Below, piece after piece: positions 24,386 to 34,266 of a stretch of 34,535 bases of DNA. Numbering within the stretch: position 1 is the stretch's first letter; each line of letters starts with the position of its first letter. The notes beneath the pieces were generated by a model. That model did not search any database. It saw only the letters and a program-made list of their open reading frames with translations, and was not told the DNA's origin. The translations under genes and the position numbers were made by a program. This stretch comes from an uncultured Alphaproteobacteria bacterium. Its GTDB lineage: Bacteria; Pseudomonadota; Alphaproteobacteria; Rhizobiales; Rhizobiaceae. The stretch lies in assembly GCA_929200315.1 (NCBI GenBank), contig CAKMZB010000003.1, forward strand, positions 220,216 to 254,750. Direction: 5' to 3'.

Positions 24386-27300
24386 CTAATTCGCACTCTC
24401 ACCCAGCGCTTCTTCCAGGAAGGCTTCAAGCTGCGCCAGGTGGCGGCTCATCTGCCCGGTTGCAGGGGAAGCAGCGGCCGGTCGGCCTGCATAGCTGACC
24501 CGGTCACGCTTTGAGCCAATATGGTCCAGCACCCATTCCATATAAGGTTCAATGAAGGCCCAGGCACCCATATTCTTCGGCTCTTCCTGGCACCAAACCA
24601 TTTCCGCCTGGGTGAAGCGCTTCAACTCTTCAATCAGCGCCTTGGCCGGGAAGGGATAGACCTGCTCCATGCGCAGCAGATAAACATCCTTGATGCCGCG
24701 CTTTTCGCGCTCTTCATAGAGATCGTAATAGACCTTGCCGGTGCACAGCACGACGCGGCGGATCTTCTTATCAGCCACCAGTTTGATGGGCTGATCTTTC
24801 ATGATCTCCGCATCGTCCCACAGCAAGCGGTGGAAGGAGCTATCCGGCCCCATCTCATCCAGCTTGGAAACCGCACGTTTGTGGCGCAGCAGGCTTTTAG
24901 GTGTGAACACAACAAGAGGTTTGCGGAATTCGCGGCGCATCTGGCGGCGCAGAACGTGGAAATAGTTGGCCGGTGTGGTGCAATTGACGACCTGCATGTT
25001 GTCTTCCGCGCAGGATTGCAAAAACCGTTCCATGCGGGCTGAGGAATGTTCCGGCCCCTGCCCCTCATAGCCATGGGGAAGCAGCATGGTAAGGCCACAC
25101 ATGCGCAGCCATTTGCGCTCACCCGACGCGATGAACTGGTCGATCACCACCTGTGCGCCGTTCACAAAATCACCGAACTGCGCTTCCCAGATGGTCATCG
25201 CGTTTGGGGCAGCAAGCGCATAGCCATATTCAAAACCGAGCACGGCTTCTTCTGAGAGCATCGAATTGATAACTTCGTAGGTGGCGGGGGTGTCCACGCC
25301 GGAAACACCGCCCAGATTGAGGAGCGGGATGTAACGGTCTTCGTCGCGCTGGTCGTAGAGAACTGTGTGTCGCTGGGAAAATGTCCCGCGCTCCACGTCC
25401 TGCCCCGAAAGACGAATCTTGTGGCCTTCAAGCTGGAGGGTGCCGAAGGCAAGCGCCTCGCCTGTCGCCCAGTCCAGCCCCTCGCCGCTCTTTATCATCT
25501 CAGCGCGGTTGTTCATGAAGCGCTTGATGGTGCGGTGGGCTTCAAATCCGTCAGGAATATCAGTGATGGCCTTGCCGATGGCGCGAAGTTCCTCCAGCGA
25601 CACGCCGGTCTTGCCGCGGCGGGCTTCTTCCCTGTCACCAGCGGTTTTCATCCCCGCCCATGCTCCGTCCAGCCAGTCGGCCTTGTTGGGCTTGAAGTTT
25701 TCCGCCGTCTCAAACTCATCATCCAGGAACTTGCGGAACGACGCGGTCTCTTCATTGCGCTCGCTTTGTGAAATCAGGCCCTCCTTCTCCAACCGCTCAC
25801 CATAGATCGTCAGCGTCGAGCGGTGGGTCTTGATCTCGCGATACATGATCGGTTGCGTGAAAGCTGGTTCGTCCCCCTCATTGTGGCCGAAGCGGCGGTA
25901 GCAGAAAATGTCCAGCACAACAGGTTTGGAGAATTTCTGCCGGAATTCGATGGCAACCTTGGCGGCGTAAACCACCGCCTCCGGGTCATCCCCGTTCACA
26001 TGGAAGATTGGCGCCTCGATCATCTTCGCCACATCGGAAGGATAGGGCGAAGAGCGCGAGAAGCGCGGGTTGGTGGTGAAGCCGATCTGGTTGTTGACGA
26101 TCACATGGATCGATCCGCCCACGCGATGGCCCTTCAGGCCAGAAAGACCAAAGCACTCGGCCACAACACCCTGCCCAGCAAAGGCAGCATCACCGTGGAG
26201 AAGCAGCGGCAGCACCGTGTTGCGCGGGCGCGTGCCGTCTTCACGCACCAGTTCGTGCTGGTCCTGTTTGGCGCGCACCTTGCCCATGACGACCGGGTTC
26301 ACGATTTCCAGATGAGACGGATTAGCCGTGAGCGAGAGGTGAACTGTATTGCCGTCAAACTCCCGGTCGCTGGACGCGCCAAGGTGATATTTGACGTCGC
26401 CAGAGCCTTCCACTTCGTCCGGCTTGAAGGAACCGCCTTTAAACTCATGGAAGATCGCCCGGTAAGGCTTGCCCATCACATTGGCGAGCACATTCAGGCG
26501 CCCACGATGGGGCATGCCAAGGACAATTTCCTTCAGGCCAAGCTGCCCGCCGCGCTTGATGATTTGTTCCAAAGCCGGGATCAGGCTTTCACCGCCATCA
26601 AGGCCAAAGCGCTTGGTGCCTTTGTATTTAACGTCGAGAAATTTCTCGAAACCTTCCGCCTCAACGAGCTTGTGGAGGATCGCCTTCTTGCCGTTTTCGG
26701 TGAAGGAAATTTCCTTGTCCGGCCCTTCGATCCGCTGCTGGATCCAGGATTTTTCCTCAGGGTCTGAAATGTGCATGAACTCGACGCCGAGCGTCGAGCA
26801 ATATGTGCGTTTGAGCACTTCCAGCATCTGCGGGATGGTGGCGAATTCCATGCCAAGGACATTGTCGAGGAAGATTTCGCGGCCGTAGTCGGCTTCCGTG
26901 AAACCGTAGGCAGAGGGGTGGAGTTCGTTGTGGTCGTCCTTGGGGCCGGAAATTCCCAGCGGATCAAGATCAGCATGGAGATGCCCGCGCATCCGGTAGG
27001 CGCGCACCATCATGATGGCGCGGATGGAATCCCGCGTCGCCTGTTGCACATCTTCTGCTGCAACGTCTTTGCCGTTGGCGACGGCCTTGGCGGCAATTTT
27101 GTCGGAGACCTTCTTTTCGGAAATGACATCGTCATCGGCCCAATGCCCGTCCAGTGCCGAGACCATCTCACCATTGGCATGGATCGGCCAGTTGGCCTTC
27201 GCCCAGGACGCACCTGCGGCAGCTTTCGCCACATCAGCGCCCGCATCGCCAAGAGAGCCAAAAAACTCCTGCCATTCGGCGGTGACGGACGAGGCATTCT

Positions 27301-27397
27301 CCTGCCAGTCAGCATAGAGCGCCTCCACATAAGCGGCGGATGAGCCGTTTAAGAACGACGTGGCGGCAAAAGCTTCGTTCTGTGCGTTGCGGGCCAT
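24386..27397 (-). CDS. sucA: 2-oxoglutarate dehydrogenase E1 (thiamine-diphosphate dependent)
   Basis: First enzyme of the 2-oxoglutarate dehydrogenase complex. It decarboxylates 2-oxoglutarate on thiamine diphosphate and passes the succinyl group to OdhB. The 1003-residue protein shows the E1 N-terminal peptide with FLNGSSAAYVEALYADWQ (binding to E2), the helical segment GHLHADLDPLG, MPHRGRLNVLANVMGK, the ThDP region LLLHGDAAFAGQGVVAE and VHVNGDDPEAV-like strand (IFHVNGDDPEAV), and the transketolase C-terminal domains with LLPHGYEGQGPEHSSARMER. The chosen ATG is 27397. An open frame runs 76 codons further, but those codons read a palindromic intergenic element (27476-27603), so the longer start is not credible. 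The ribosome-binding site is weak, which may mean coupling or a distant site. Confidence 0.96.
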   Translation of the reverse strand: MARNAQNEAFAATSFLNGSSAAYVEALYADWQENASSVTAEWQEFFGSLGDAGADVAKAAAGASWAKANWPIHANGEMVSALDGHWADDDVISEKKVSDKIAAKAVANGKDVAAEDVQQATRDSIRAIMMVRAYRMRGHLHADLDPLGISGPKDDHNELHPSAYGFTEADYGREIFLDNVLGMEFATIPQMLEVLKRTYCSTLGVEFMHISDPEEKSWIQQRIEGPDKEISFTENGKKAILHKLVEAEGFEKFLDVKYKGTKRFGLDGGESLIPALEQIIKRGGQLGLKEIVLGMPHRGRLNVLANVMGKPYRAIFHEFKGGSFKPDEVEGSGDVKYHLGASSDREFDGNTVHLSLTANPSHLEIVNPVVMGKVRAKQDQHELVREDGTRPRNTVLPLLLHGDAAFAGQGVVAECFGLSGLKGHRVGGSIHVIVNNQIGFTTNPRFSRSSPYPSDVAKMIEAPIFHVNGDDPEAVVYAAKVAIEFRQKFSKPVVLDIFCYRRFGHNEGDEPAFTQPIMYREIKTHRSTLTIYGERLEKEGLISQSERNEETASFRKFLDDEFETAENFKPNKADWLDGAWAGMKTAGDREEARRGKTGVSLEELRAIGKAITDIPDGFEAHRTIKRFMNNRAEMIKSGEGLDWATGEALAFGTLQLEGHKIRLSGQDVERGTFSQRHTVLYDQRDEDRYIPLLNLGGVSGVDTPATYEVINSMLSEEAVLGFEYGYALAAPNAMTIWEAQFGDFVNGAQVVIDQFIASGERKWLRMCGLTMLLPHGYEGQGPEHSSARMERFLQSCAEDNMQVVNCTTPANYFHVLRRQMRREFRKPLVVFTPKSLLRHKRAVSKLDEMGPDSSFHRLLWDDAEIMKDQPIKLVADKKIRRVVLCTGKVYYDLYEEREKRGIKDVYLLRMEQVYPFPAKALIEELKRFTQAEMVWCQEEPKNMGAWAFIEPYMEWVLDHIGSKRDRVSYAGRPAAASPATGQMSRHLAQLEAFLEEALGESAN

Positions 27398-27475
27398 TAT
27401 GGCATCCGGGTCAGACCCGGCTCCCTTGTGAGTGTTGGGGCAGTGTTTGTGCGGAGCGCTGTCTTGAAGGCCGAG

Positions 27476-27603
27476 CCCCCCACCCAAAAAGCGTGTCCGC
27501 TTTTTGACCTCCCCTCCAGGGGGAGGTTGGTTGGGCGCAGCCACAGCACTTCGCCTCCCCCTGGAGGGGAGGCCGGAGAGGCGCAGCCGATCCGGGTGGG
27601 GGG
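27476..27603. repeat. Mosaic palindromic intergenic element
   Basis: About 128 bases between the exported protein gene and sucA. The ends are exact inverted repeats (CCCCCCACCC at 27476-27485, GGGTGGGGGG at 27594-27603). Inside are a hairpin AAAAAGCG/CGCTTTTT (27486-27505, TGTC loop), and a 19-base palindrome-like block (27508-27526) whose exact reverse complement recurs at 27554-27572. The stretch 27520-27542 is also repeated directly at 27566-27588 with a variable middle (16 of 23 end bases identical). It resembles the small mosaic repeats (RIME/REP type) found between genes in rhizobia. It could fold into a large RNA structure within the operon mRNA. Only one copy is in the window. Confidence 0.75.
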
Positions 27604-27629
27604 TGCGGAGGTGATGGCCGGACACGAGA

Positions 27630-28304
27630 TCATTTCGCGCAATCCTGCTGGAGTTTGGCGGCAGCCTGTTCCAGATTATCCTGCGAAAACAGGAGGACTA
27701 GAAACCGCCTCCCGTTGCCATAGGTTTCCACGACCAAGGACCGGGTTTTGCTCATGGTTGCAAGAGCCCGACGATCTCGCGCATCCGAATAGCGTTCTGT
27801 TGCCCTGCGAGTGGGAGAAAAGCTCCTCACACCACCTATCTCGGCCTGTTCGACACGCATGGAGAAAAACTCGATGTCCATCTCCGCAAAAACGGCATTG
27901 ATGGCCCTCATCCGCTCACCCCAATCACGAAAACGCTTCTGTTCCGCCAATTCCTTGACTCTGGCCCTGCGCCTTTCAATATCTGGAACTTTGCCTAAGC
28001 CTTGGACAAATACATCAGGACGGACGTCGGGAACCGGAAAATTGTTGGGCACTTCCAGCGCGACAGTGAGCTGCTTTTTGCGCTCAACGCCATCGCGCTC
28101 GTAATCCTGCAAACAGGTCACTCTGAGAGCGAAGCCGCTGTATGGCTTGAAACCGATCGGATAGGCAAAAATTTCACTTTTTGCAGGCGGATCTCCGTCT
28201 CCATGCGCGACGTAAGTCCAACGCTCATTGCTCGCAAACGCAGCACTGGCCGAGGCCGTCAGACAGGCCAATGCAAGTCCAATTTTGCGGAGCGAGGCGA
28301 ACAC
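27630..28304 (-). CDS. Exported protein within the TCA operon, unknown function
   Basis: A 224-residue protein I do not recognise. The start is a GTG at 28304 (a TTG at 28307 is equally open); AAGGG in the sucD 3' end lies eight bases before the GTG. A signal peptide covers about residues 1-25 (hydrophobic ALACLTASASAAFA). The mature chain has two cysteines, one in RVTCLQDYE and one four residues from the end (QQDCAK), likely a disulfide. It has a mid-part rich in Arg/Glu helices (DIERRRARVKELAEQKRF) and a C-terminal strand region (SLVVETYGNGRRFLVLLF). It starts five bases after the sucD stop and is followed by the palindromic element and sucA, so it sits inside the operon. Location, periplasm, is inferred from the signal peptide. 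Confidence 0.72.
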   Translation of the reverse strand: MFASLRKIGLALACLTASASAAFASNERWTYVAHGDGDPPAKSEIFAYPIGFKPYSGFALRVTCLQDYERDGVERKKQLTVALEVPNNFPVPDVRPDVFVQGLGKVPDIERRRARVKELAEQKRFRDWGERMRAINAVFAEMDIEFFSMRVEQAEIGGVRSFSPTRRATERYSDARDRRALATMSKTRSLVVETYGNGRRFLVLLFSQDNLEQAAAKLQQDCAK

Positions 28305-28308
28305 CAAA

Positions 28309-29211
28309 CTAGCCCTTCAAGAGTTCCGTCAGCGTGACGCCGAGCTTCGCCGGAGACGGCGACACGCGAATGCCGGCCTGTTCCATGGCAGCGATTTTGG
28401 AAGGCGCATCACCCTTGCCGCCGGACACAACAGCGCCGGCATGGCCCATCGTGCGCCCGGGTGGTGCGGTGACGCCTGCGATGAAGCCGACCGTTGGCTT
28501 GGAGCGGCCTTTTTTGGCTTCATCGGCGAGGAACTGGGCAGCGTCTTCTTCAGCCGTGCCGCCGATCTCGCCGATCATGATAATGCTCTCTGTCTCATCG
28601 TCGGCCAGGAACATTTCCAGAATGTCGATGAACTCGGTGCCCTTCACAGGGTCACCGCCAATGCCGACAGCCGTGGTCTGTCCAAGGCCTGCATTGGTGG
28701 TCTGGAACACAGCCTCATAGGTCAGCGTGCCGGAGCGGGAGAGAACACCCACTGAGCCGCGCTTGAAGATAGAGCCTGGCATGATGCCGATCTTGCACTC
28801 ATCCGGCGTCAGCACGCCGGGGCAGTTGGGGCCGATGAGACGGGAGTTCGACTTGTCGAGCTTTTCCTTCACCCGCACCATGTCGAGCACCGGCACGCCC
28901 TCGGTAATGGCGATGATGAGCGGAATTTCCGCGTCAATCGCTTCCTCAATCGCCGCCGCCGCACCGGGCGGGGGAACGTAGATGACAGAAGCATTGGCCC
29001 CGGTCGCGTCTTTGGCGTCAGCAACGGTGGTGTAAATCGGCAAGCTCTCGCCCCCCGATCCTTCCCAACTGGTGCCACCCTTTTTGGGGTGCGTGCCAGC
29101 GACCATCTGCGTGCCGTGGTAAGCGAGCGCCTGTTCTGTATGAAACGTGCCGGTCTTACCCGTCAGGCCCTGCACGATGATTTTGGTGTTCTTGTCGATG
29201 AGAATGGACAT
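28309..29211 (-). CDS. sucD: Succinyl-CoA synthetase alpha subunit
   Basis: ADP/GDP-forming succinate-CoA ligase subunit that binds coenzyme A and carries the phosphohistidine; with SucC it makes succinate and a nucleoside triphosphate. The 300-residue protein begins [21 protein letters not shown], a CoA-binding Rossmann start, has [16 protein letters not shown], the [12 protein letters not shown] turn, and the active-site His257 in [10 protein letters not shown]. Length fits. It follows sucC by 43 bases. The stop TAG (28309-28311) is almost joined to the next gene, an exported protein of unknown function. Confidence 0.97.
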   Translation of the reverse strand: MSILIDKNTKIIVQGLTGKTGTFHTEQALAYHGTQMVAGTHPKKGGTSWEGSGGESLPIYTTVADAKDATGANASVIYVPPPGAAAAIEEAIDAEIPLIIAITEGVPVLDMVRVKEKLDKSNSRLIGPNCPGVLTPDECKIGIMPGSIFKRGSVGVLSRSGTLTYEAVFQTTNAGLGQTTAVGIGGDPVKGTEFIDILEMFLADDETESIIMIGEIGGTAEEDAAQFLADEAKKGRSKPTVGFIAGVTAPPGRTMGHAGAVVSGGKGDAPSKIAAMEQAGIRVSPSPAKLGVTLTELLKG

Positions 29212-29254
29212 GGAAACTCTTGTGTCTTGAAGAAAGGGAAGGATGAGGCGGGGG

Positions 29255-30448
29255 CTACCCCTTCACCGCCTTGACGATTTTTTGGGCGGCGTCATCCAGA
29301 TCGTCGGCGGCCACCACATCAACATCACTGTTGTTGAGAATCGCCTTGCCTTCCGCGACCTTTGTGCCTTCCAGACGCACCACTAGTGGTACTTGTAAGC
29401 CCACTTCTTTCACCGCCGTCACGACGCCTTCGGCAATCGTGTCACAACGCATGATGCCGCCGAAGATGTTGACGAGAATGCCCTTCACCTTGGGGTCAGC
29501 GGTGATGATCTTGAAGGCCGCCGTCACTTTCTCTGTAGTGGCACCGCCGCCGACGTCGAGGAAGTTGGCGGGCTCTGCGCCGTAGAGCTTGATGATGTCC
29601 ATCGTGGCCATAGCTAGGCCCGCGCCGTTGACCATGCAACCGATGTCGCCGTCCAAAGCCACATAAGCGAGATCGTATTTAGAGGCTTCGATTTCTTTCG
29701 CGTCCTCCTCGGTGAGGTCGCGCAGTTTATGAATTTCGGCCTGCCGGAATTCGGCATTGCCGTCGAAAGATACTTTCGCATCCAGCACCCGCAGATGACC
29801 ATTGGTCATGACGATCAGCGGGTTGATCTCCAACATGCTCATGTCGGTGTCGAGGAAGGCCTTGTAGAGAATGGGGAACAGGCTCTTGCCGTCCTCAGCC
29901 GCCGCGCCAGACAGTTCAAAGGCATCGTTGAGGCGCGCGACCACTGCGTCGGACACGCCATCCGAGCCGTCCACGTCGATCGTGTGGATCTTGTCGGGCG
30001 TCTCCTCTGCCACAGTTTCGATATCCATACCGCCTTCGGTAGAGGCCACGAAGGAGACCTTGCCGGTTTCGCGGTTCACAAGGATGGAGCAATACAGCTC
30101 GCGGGCGATATCAGCACCGTCTTCCAGGTAAAGCCGGTTGACCTGCTTGCCATCCGGTCCCGTTTGCTTGGTGACGAGGGTGTTGCCGAGCATTTCAAAA
30201 ACGTGGGATCGCACTTCCTCGGCAGACCGCGCGAGACGCACGCCGCCGGCTGCATCCGGCCCCAGCTCCTTGAACTTGCCTTTGCCCCGCCCACCGGCAT
30301 GGATCTGGCTTTTCACCACATAGAGCGGACCGGGCAGAGCCTCGATCGCGGCGTCCACATCGGAGGCACTCATAATAGGCACGCCCTGCGCCACCGGAGC
30401 GCCGAAGCCCTTAAGGACCTGTTTGGCCTGATATTCGTGAATGTTCAT
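29255..30448 (-). CDS. sucC: Succinyl-CoA synthetase beta subunit
   Basis: ATP-grasp subunit of succinyl-CoA synthetase, providing the nucleotide and succinate sites. The 397-residue product begins [16 protein letters not shown], typical for SucC, has [12 protein letters not shown] for nucleotide binding, the metal-binding LEINPLIV, and the [13 protein letters not shown] and [10 protein letters not shown] segments of the CoA-ligase domain. I use the ATG at 30448; the open frame extends 39 codons upstream into a neighbouring gene and the AGAGAG upstream of 30448 supports the shorter form. It lies between an exported protein gene (41-base gap) and sucD. Length matches the family (about 390-400). 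Confidence 0.97.
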   Translation of the reverse strand: MNIHEYQAKQVLKGFGAPVAQGVPIMSASDVDAAIEALPGPLYVVKSQIHAGGRGKGKFKELGPDAAGGVRLARSAEEVRSHVFEMLGNTLVTKQTGPDGKQVNRLYLEDGADIARELYCSILVNRETGKVSFVASTEGGMDIETVAEETPDKIHTIDVDGSDGVSDAVVARLNDAFELSGAAAEDGKSLFPILYKAFLDTDMSMLEINPLIVMTNGHLRVLDAKVSFDGNAEFRQAEIHKLRDLTEEDAKEIEASKYDLAYVALDGDIGCMVNGAGLAMATMDIIKLYGAEPANFLDVGGGATTEKVTAAFKIITADPKVKGILVNIFGGIMRCDTIAEGVVTAVKEVGLQVPLVVRLEGTKVAEGKAILNNSDVDVVAADDLDDAAQKIVKAVKG

Positions 30449-30489
30449 GTTGGGGTCTCTCTTTAAAACTGGTTCGTTGGGCCGGGCGG

Positions 30490-31068
30490 TCAGCGCGCGC
30501 TCCCGCCAAAAGATGCTGCCATTCGAAATTTGTCCTTGCCCAGGACAAGCGGAAATTCGGGACATTCAAACAGGGCGCGGCTCATGTCAGCTGCACCACG
30601 GGCCATGCCGTTGGCCTGTTCATTGTCTGAAGCGTTGATGAGGGCGAGCGGGCAAAAGCCGTTGCGGCTGACCCGCGAGACCAGGAGGACGGAGGCTCGG
30701 CGGTTGGTCCCGTCACCCGCCTCAAGTGGGTAGCGCACGATGGTTGCGTAAGGTTCGCCGTCATTGCCCCGCCATTCCAGAACGTCACCAAGAGAATTGA
30801 ACGCGGCAAACGTGCGATAATGCCCCTGCGCGCCAAAACCGATGGACATACGGCCATCATCATCGCTGATAAAAACCTCCCAATCGTCTATGCCATAACA
30901 GCGCTGCACGGTGCTCCCGGTTTCCTCATAAACCTCGATCGTCTCGCAATCATTGTCCGAAATATCGGTGTAGCGGCTTTCGTCAGCATGGCCCGATGTC
31001 AGTCCAAGGCCGAGTAGGCCGGACAGAAGCCCGGCCTTCAGCGCCAAATGTTGAGGCGCGCGCAGCAT
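30490..31068 (-). CDS. Exported four-cysteine protein between mdh and sucC, unknown function
   Basis: A 192-residue protein I do not recognise. The ATG at 31068 follows the mdh stop by two bases, giving near-overlapping coupling. The N-terminus is a signal peptide ([21 protein letters not shown], likely cut near residue 29). The mature chain has four cysteines (DNDCET, VQRCYG, NGFCPL, FECPEF), an even number that suggests two disulfides in the periplasm, and beta-rich stretches ([31 protein letters not shown]). A longer start (31110) would overlap mdh by 40 bases and is not preferred. Its place in the TCA operon is clear; whether the job is linked to the TCA cycle is not. The family may be widespread in alphaproteobacteria but I cannot check. 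Confidence 0.75.
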   Translation of the reverse strand: MLRAPQHLALKAGLLSGLLGLGLTSGHADESRYTDISDNDCETIEVYEETGSTVQRCYGIDDWEVFISDDDGRMSIGFGAQGHYRTFAAFNSLGDVLEWRGNDGEPYATIVRYPLEAGDGTNRRASVLLVSRVSRNGFCPLALINASDNEQANGMARGAADMSRALFECPEFPLVLGKDKFRMAASFGGSAR

Positions 31069-31070
31069 GG

Positions 31071-32203
<1,133 letters not shown>

Positions 32204-33406
32204 TCAGCCCGCAGATGCCGTTCGGCGCAAAAGAAGTGGCCCGTAAACGAGGCCAAATCCGCCAAAGGCGGCGATCCAGCACAAGCCGGATATCGCATGA
32301 AGTGACGCGCTCCATATGGGCAGGAAACCGGCTGCAACCCGAAGCACTACTGCTGCAAGGAGACACAGATAAAGGGCCAGGGTGGCTGTATTCGCCGTAA
32401 GCGGCTGGCCCGTATGGCCCAGGGTAGCCCGCGTCATCACCGCCAGCGTCATTAACCCGGCAGCCCCAGCCATCCAGATGTGGAGTGCGGGTGCGCCTAT
32501 CATCATATTTGGCCAAAGCCCGGCTACACCTTGTGTCAAAGCACCAAGCGGGATGAACAGGTAGGCAACGTGCAGGACCAAAACCAAAGGTTCCCTACCG
32601 GTGTGCAACCCGCACCACCGCGACAGCCGGATAAGGTGCAGGGTTCCAGCCACCAGCAACGCCACGCTGGTGGTCCAGGCAAAGGGCCATATGATCCAAA
32701 GCAAAAGGGCCGCAACAAGCCCCAGGATCGCTATCCGGTCAAGAGGCTGCATGGGCGGCACCGGCAGCCGCTTGGCGCCCTGTTTGGCCAGCCAGTTGCG
32801 GGTAAAGGACGGAACAATCCGACCGCCGATCACCGCAATCAAAACGATTGCGGTTCCAACACCCAGGCGCAACCCGTATCCATGCGCGGCAACGCCCCCG
32901 CGCGCAGCCTCCCAATGGAAAATGCCGTTTGCCAGAATGAACACGCCAAGCAGGCTGACAACAATCAGATTGCGCCAGTTCTTACCGGCAATGACCTCCC
33001 GCGCCATTGCACCTGCCAGCAAGATCAGAAAGCCCAGATCAGCTAAGGCGACAACAACCGAGGGGATCATCTGGGAACACCCCACGGCCAACCGACCGAT
33101 GATCCAAACTGCAAAAAGTCCTACCAGCGGCCAGCCAACGATCGGCATACGGCCCGTCCAGTTTGGAACGGCTGTCATCATGAAGCCTGCAATAACCGCA
33201 CCAAGATAGCCAAACAGAAACTCGTGGGCATGCCAGGAGATTGGGTCGAATGCAGTTGGCACAGTGATCCGGCCGGTGAGGAGGCCAATCCACATCAGCA
33301 TCGCTAAAGCCGCCCAGACAGCACCGCCCAGAAAAAAGGGGCGGAACCCGAAGCTAAAAACCGCCGGTCCGTCCCAAGCGCGTCTTTGTTCACTGGTGGC
33401 GGACAT
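32204..33406 (-). CDS. nnrS: NnrS family membrane protein
   Basis: Haem- and copper-containing inner-membrane protein associated with nitric-oxide stress; its biochemical role is not fully settled. The 400-residue product is strongly hydrophobic with about twelve helices. The conserved FGFRPFFLGG start, SWHAHEFLFGYLGAVIAGF with two histidines, and the VPNWTGR segment are diagnostic. HIWMAGAAGLMTLAVMTRATLGHTG in the C-terminal half is the second conserved block. The ATG at 33406 is supported by GAGAGGGGA upstream; 19 extra codons are open before it. No other denitrification gene or clear FNR/NnrR box (TTGAT-N4-ATCAA) is in view. It is separated from the lysE-like gene upstream by 152 bases. 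Confidence 0.92.
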   Translation of the reverse strand: MSATSEQRRAWDGPAVFSFGFRPFFLGGAVWAALAMLMWIGLLTGRITVPTAFDPISWHAHEFLFGYLGAVIAGFMMTAVPNWTGRMPIVGWPLVGLFAVWIIGRLAVGCSQMIPSVVVALADLGFLILLAGAMAREVIAGKNWRNLIVVSLLGVFILANGIFHWEAARGGVAAHGYGLRLGVGTAIVLIAVIGGRIVPSFTRNWLAKQGAKRLPVPPMQPLDRIAILGLVAALLLWIIWPFAWTTSVALLVAGTLHLIRLSRWCGLHTGREPLVLVLHVAYLFIPLGALTQGVAGLWPNMMIGAPALHIWMAGAAGLMTLAVMTRATLGHTGQPLTANTATLALYLCLLAAVVLRVAAGFLPIWSASLHAISGLCWIAAFGGFGLVYGPLLLRRTASAG

Positions 33407-33558
33407 CTGATCCCCTCTCAGACAGGGCATATCCAAGGCGGCGGGAGGCGATGAGAATGCCAAGGCGTTTGCGGTGGCTCATGGAAACGTCAGGTTCCGA
33501 AAGCAGGATAGAGATCATATAGAGCGCCACCCTGCCCTCACCAAGGGTGCGAAAAAAC

Positions 33559-34218
33559 CTAACGCCTTGCGCCGGAAACCTGCCGCACGGTTTCCATCGC
33601 CGCCTCGATCAGAATTACCGCCCCGGCCCCACCAATGAACATCGCCGCACCGCGGTTGAGCCGCTTCAGCGCCACTGAAGAGGACAGCAAGCTCGCCGCC
33701 TTGGTCGTTGCGAGCACATAGGGCGTTAGCGTCACGAAGAGGACAACCACGGTCAGCACGGACAGGATCGCCCACCGCGTCACATCCACCTGCGCAAGAT
33801 CAATGACGTTGGGCAGCAGCGCACCATAGAAAATGATTGTCTTTGGATTGCCCAGTGTAACCAGAAACCCGCCCCCAATGGCTGCAAGAGGCTGCTTCAC
33901 CCGCCGCGCACGGACAGATTGTGGATCAATGCCCGACGTCCAGAAGCTGTAAGCAAGATAGAGCAGGTAAAGCCCACCTGCGATTTTAATGACCAGAAAG
34001 ACTTCGCCAAAAGCCTGCGCAATGAAGGCAAGCCCAGCCACGGCCAGCGTCAGAAAAACCAAATCTCCCAATGCAAGGCCCAGAATGAACGGCAGTGTCG
34101 CCGCCGTCGATGAGCCCATCGCCCGCCCGACAAGCGCCGCGATGCCCGGGCCGGGAATGCCGGCTGCGATGAAAAGCGCAGCGCTATAGGCGATATAGGG
34201 GGTAAGGGTCTCAAGCAT
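33559..34218 (-). CDS. LysE/RhtB-family amino-acid exporter
   Basis: Inner-membrane protein with six predicted helices that exports amino acids or related small molecules by proton exchange. The 219-residue product has the family signature GIPGPGIAALVGRAMG near residue 20, a hydrophobic pattern of three plus three helices, and the GGGFLVTLGNPKTIIFYGALLP segment in the middle (Asn-Pro-Lys). Length is typical of RhtB-type members. The substrate cannot be predicted. The ATG at 34218 is the only good start. It lies 48 bases downstream of the partial ATPase gene, probably in one transcript, and well upstream of NnrS. Confidence 0.9.
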   Translation of the reverse strand: MLETLTPYIAYSAALFIAAGIPGPGIAALVGRAMGSSTAATLPFILGLALGDLVFLTLAVAGLAFIAQAFGEVFLVIKIAGGLYLLYLAYSFWTSGIDPQSVRARRVKQPLAAIGGGFLVTLGNPKTIIFYGALLPNVIDLAQVDVTRWAILSVLTVVVLFVTLTPYVLATTKAASLLSSSVALKRLNRGAAMFIGGAGAVILIEAAMETVRQVSGARR

Positions 34219-34266
34219 GGCGGCGACGTTAGGGGTGGGGAGCGGCCCTGTCGATATGACTTGTCG

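Noticed and set aside
25823-26767. Plus-strand open frame of 314 codons opposite sucA
   Set aside because: Antisense shadow of a clear SucA coding region; no domain, signal or start site supports it.
27398-27625. 76-codon N-terminal extension of SucA
   Set aside because: The codons read through the palindromic element and give a Pro/Arg/Gly-rich sequence unlike the family; the normal E1 start is at 27397.
33531-33552. Inverted repeat CACCCT/AGGGTG downstream of the LysE-like gene
   Set aside because: Six-base arms with a ten-base loop; the T-run lies before, not after, the stem on the relevant strand, so it does not look like a terminator.
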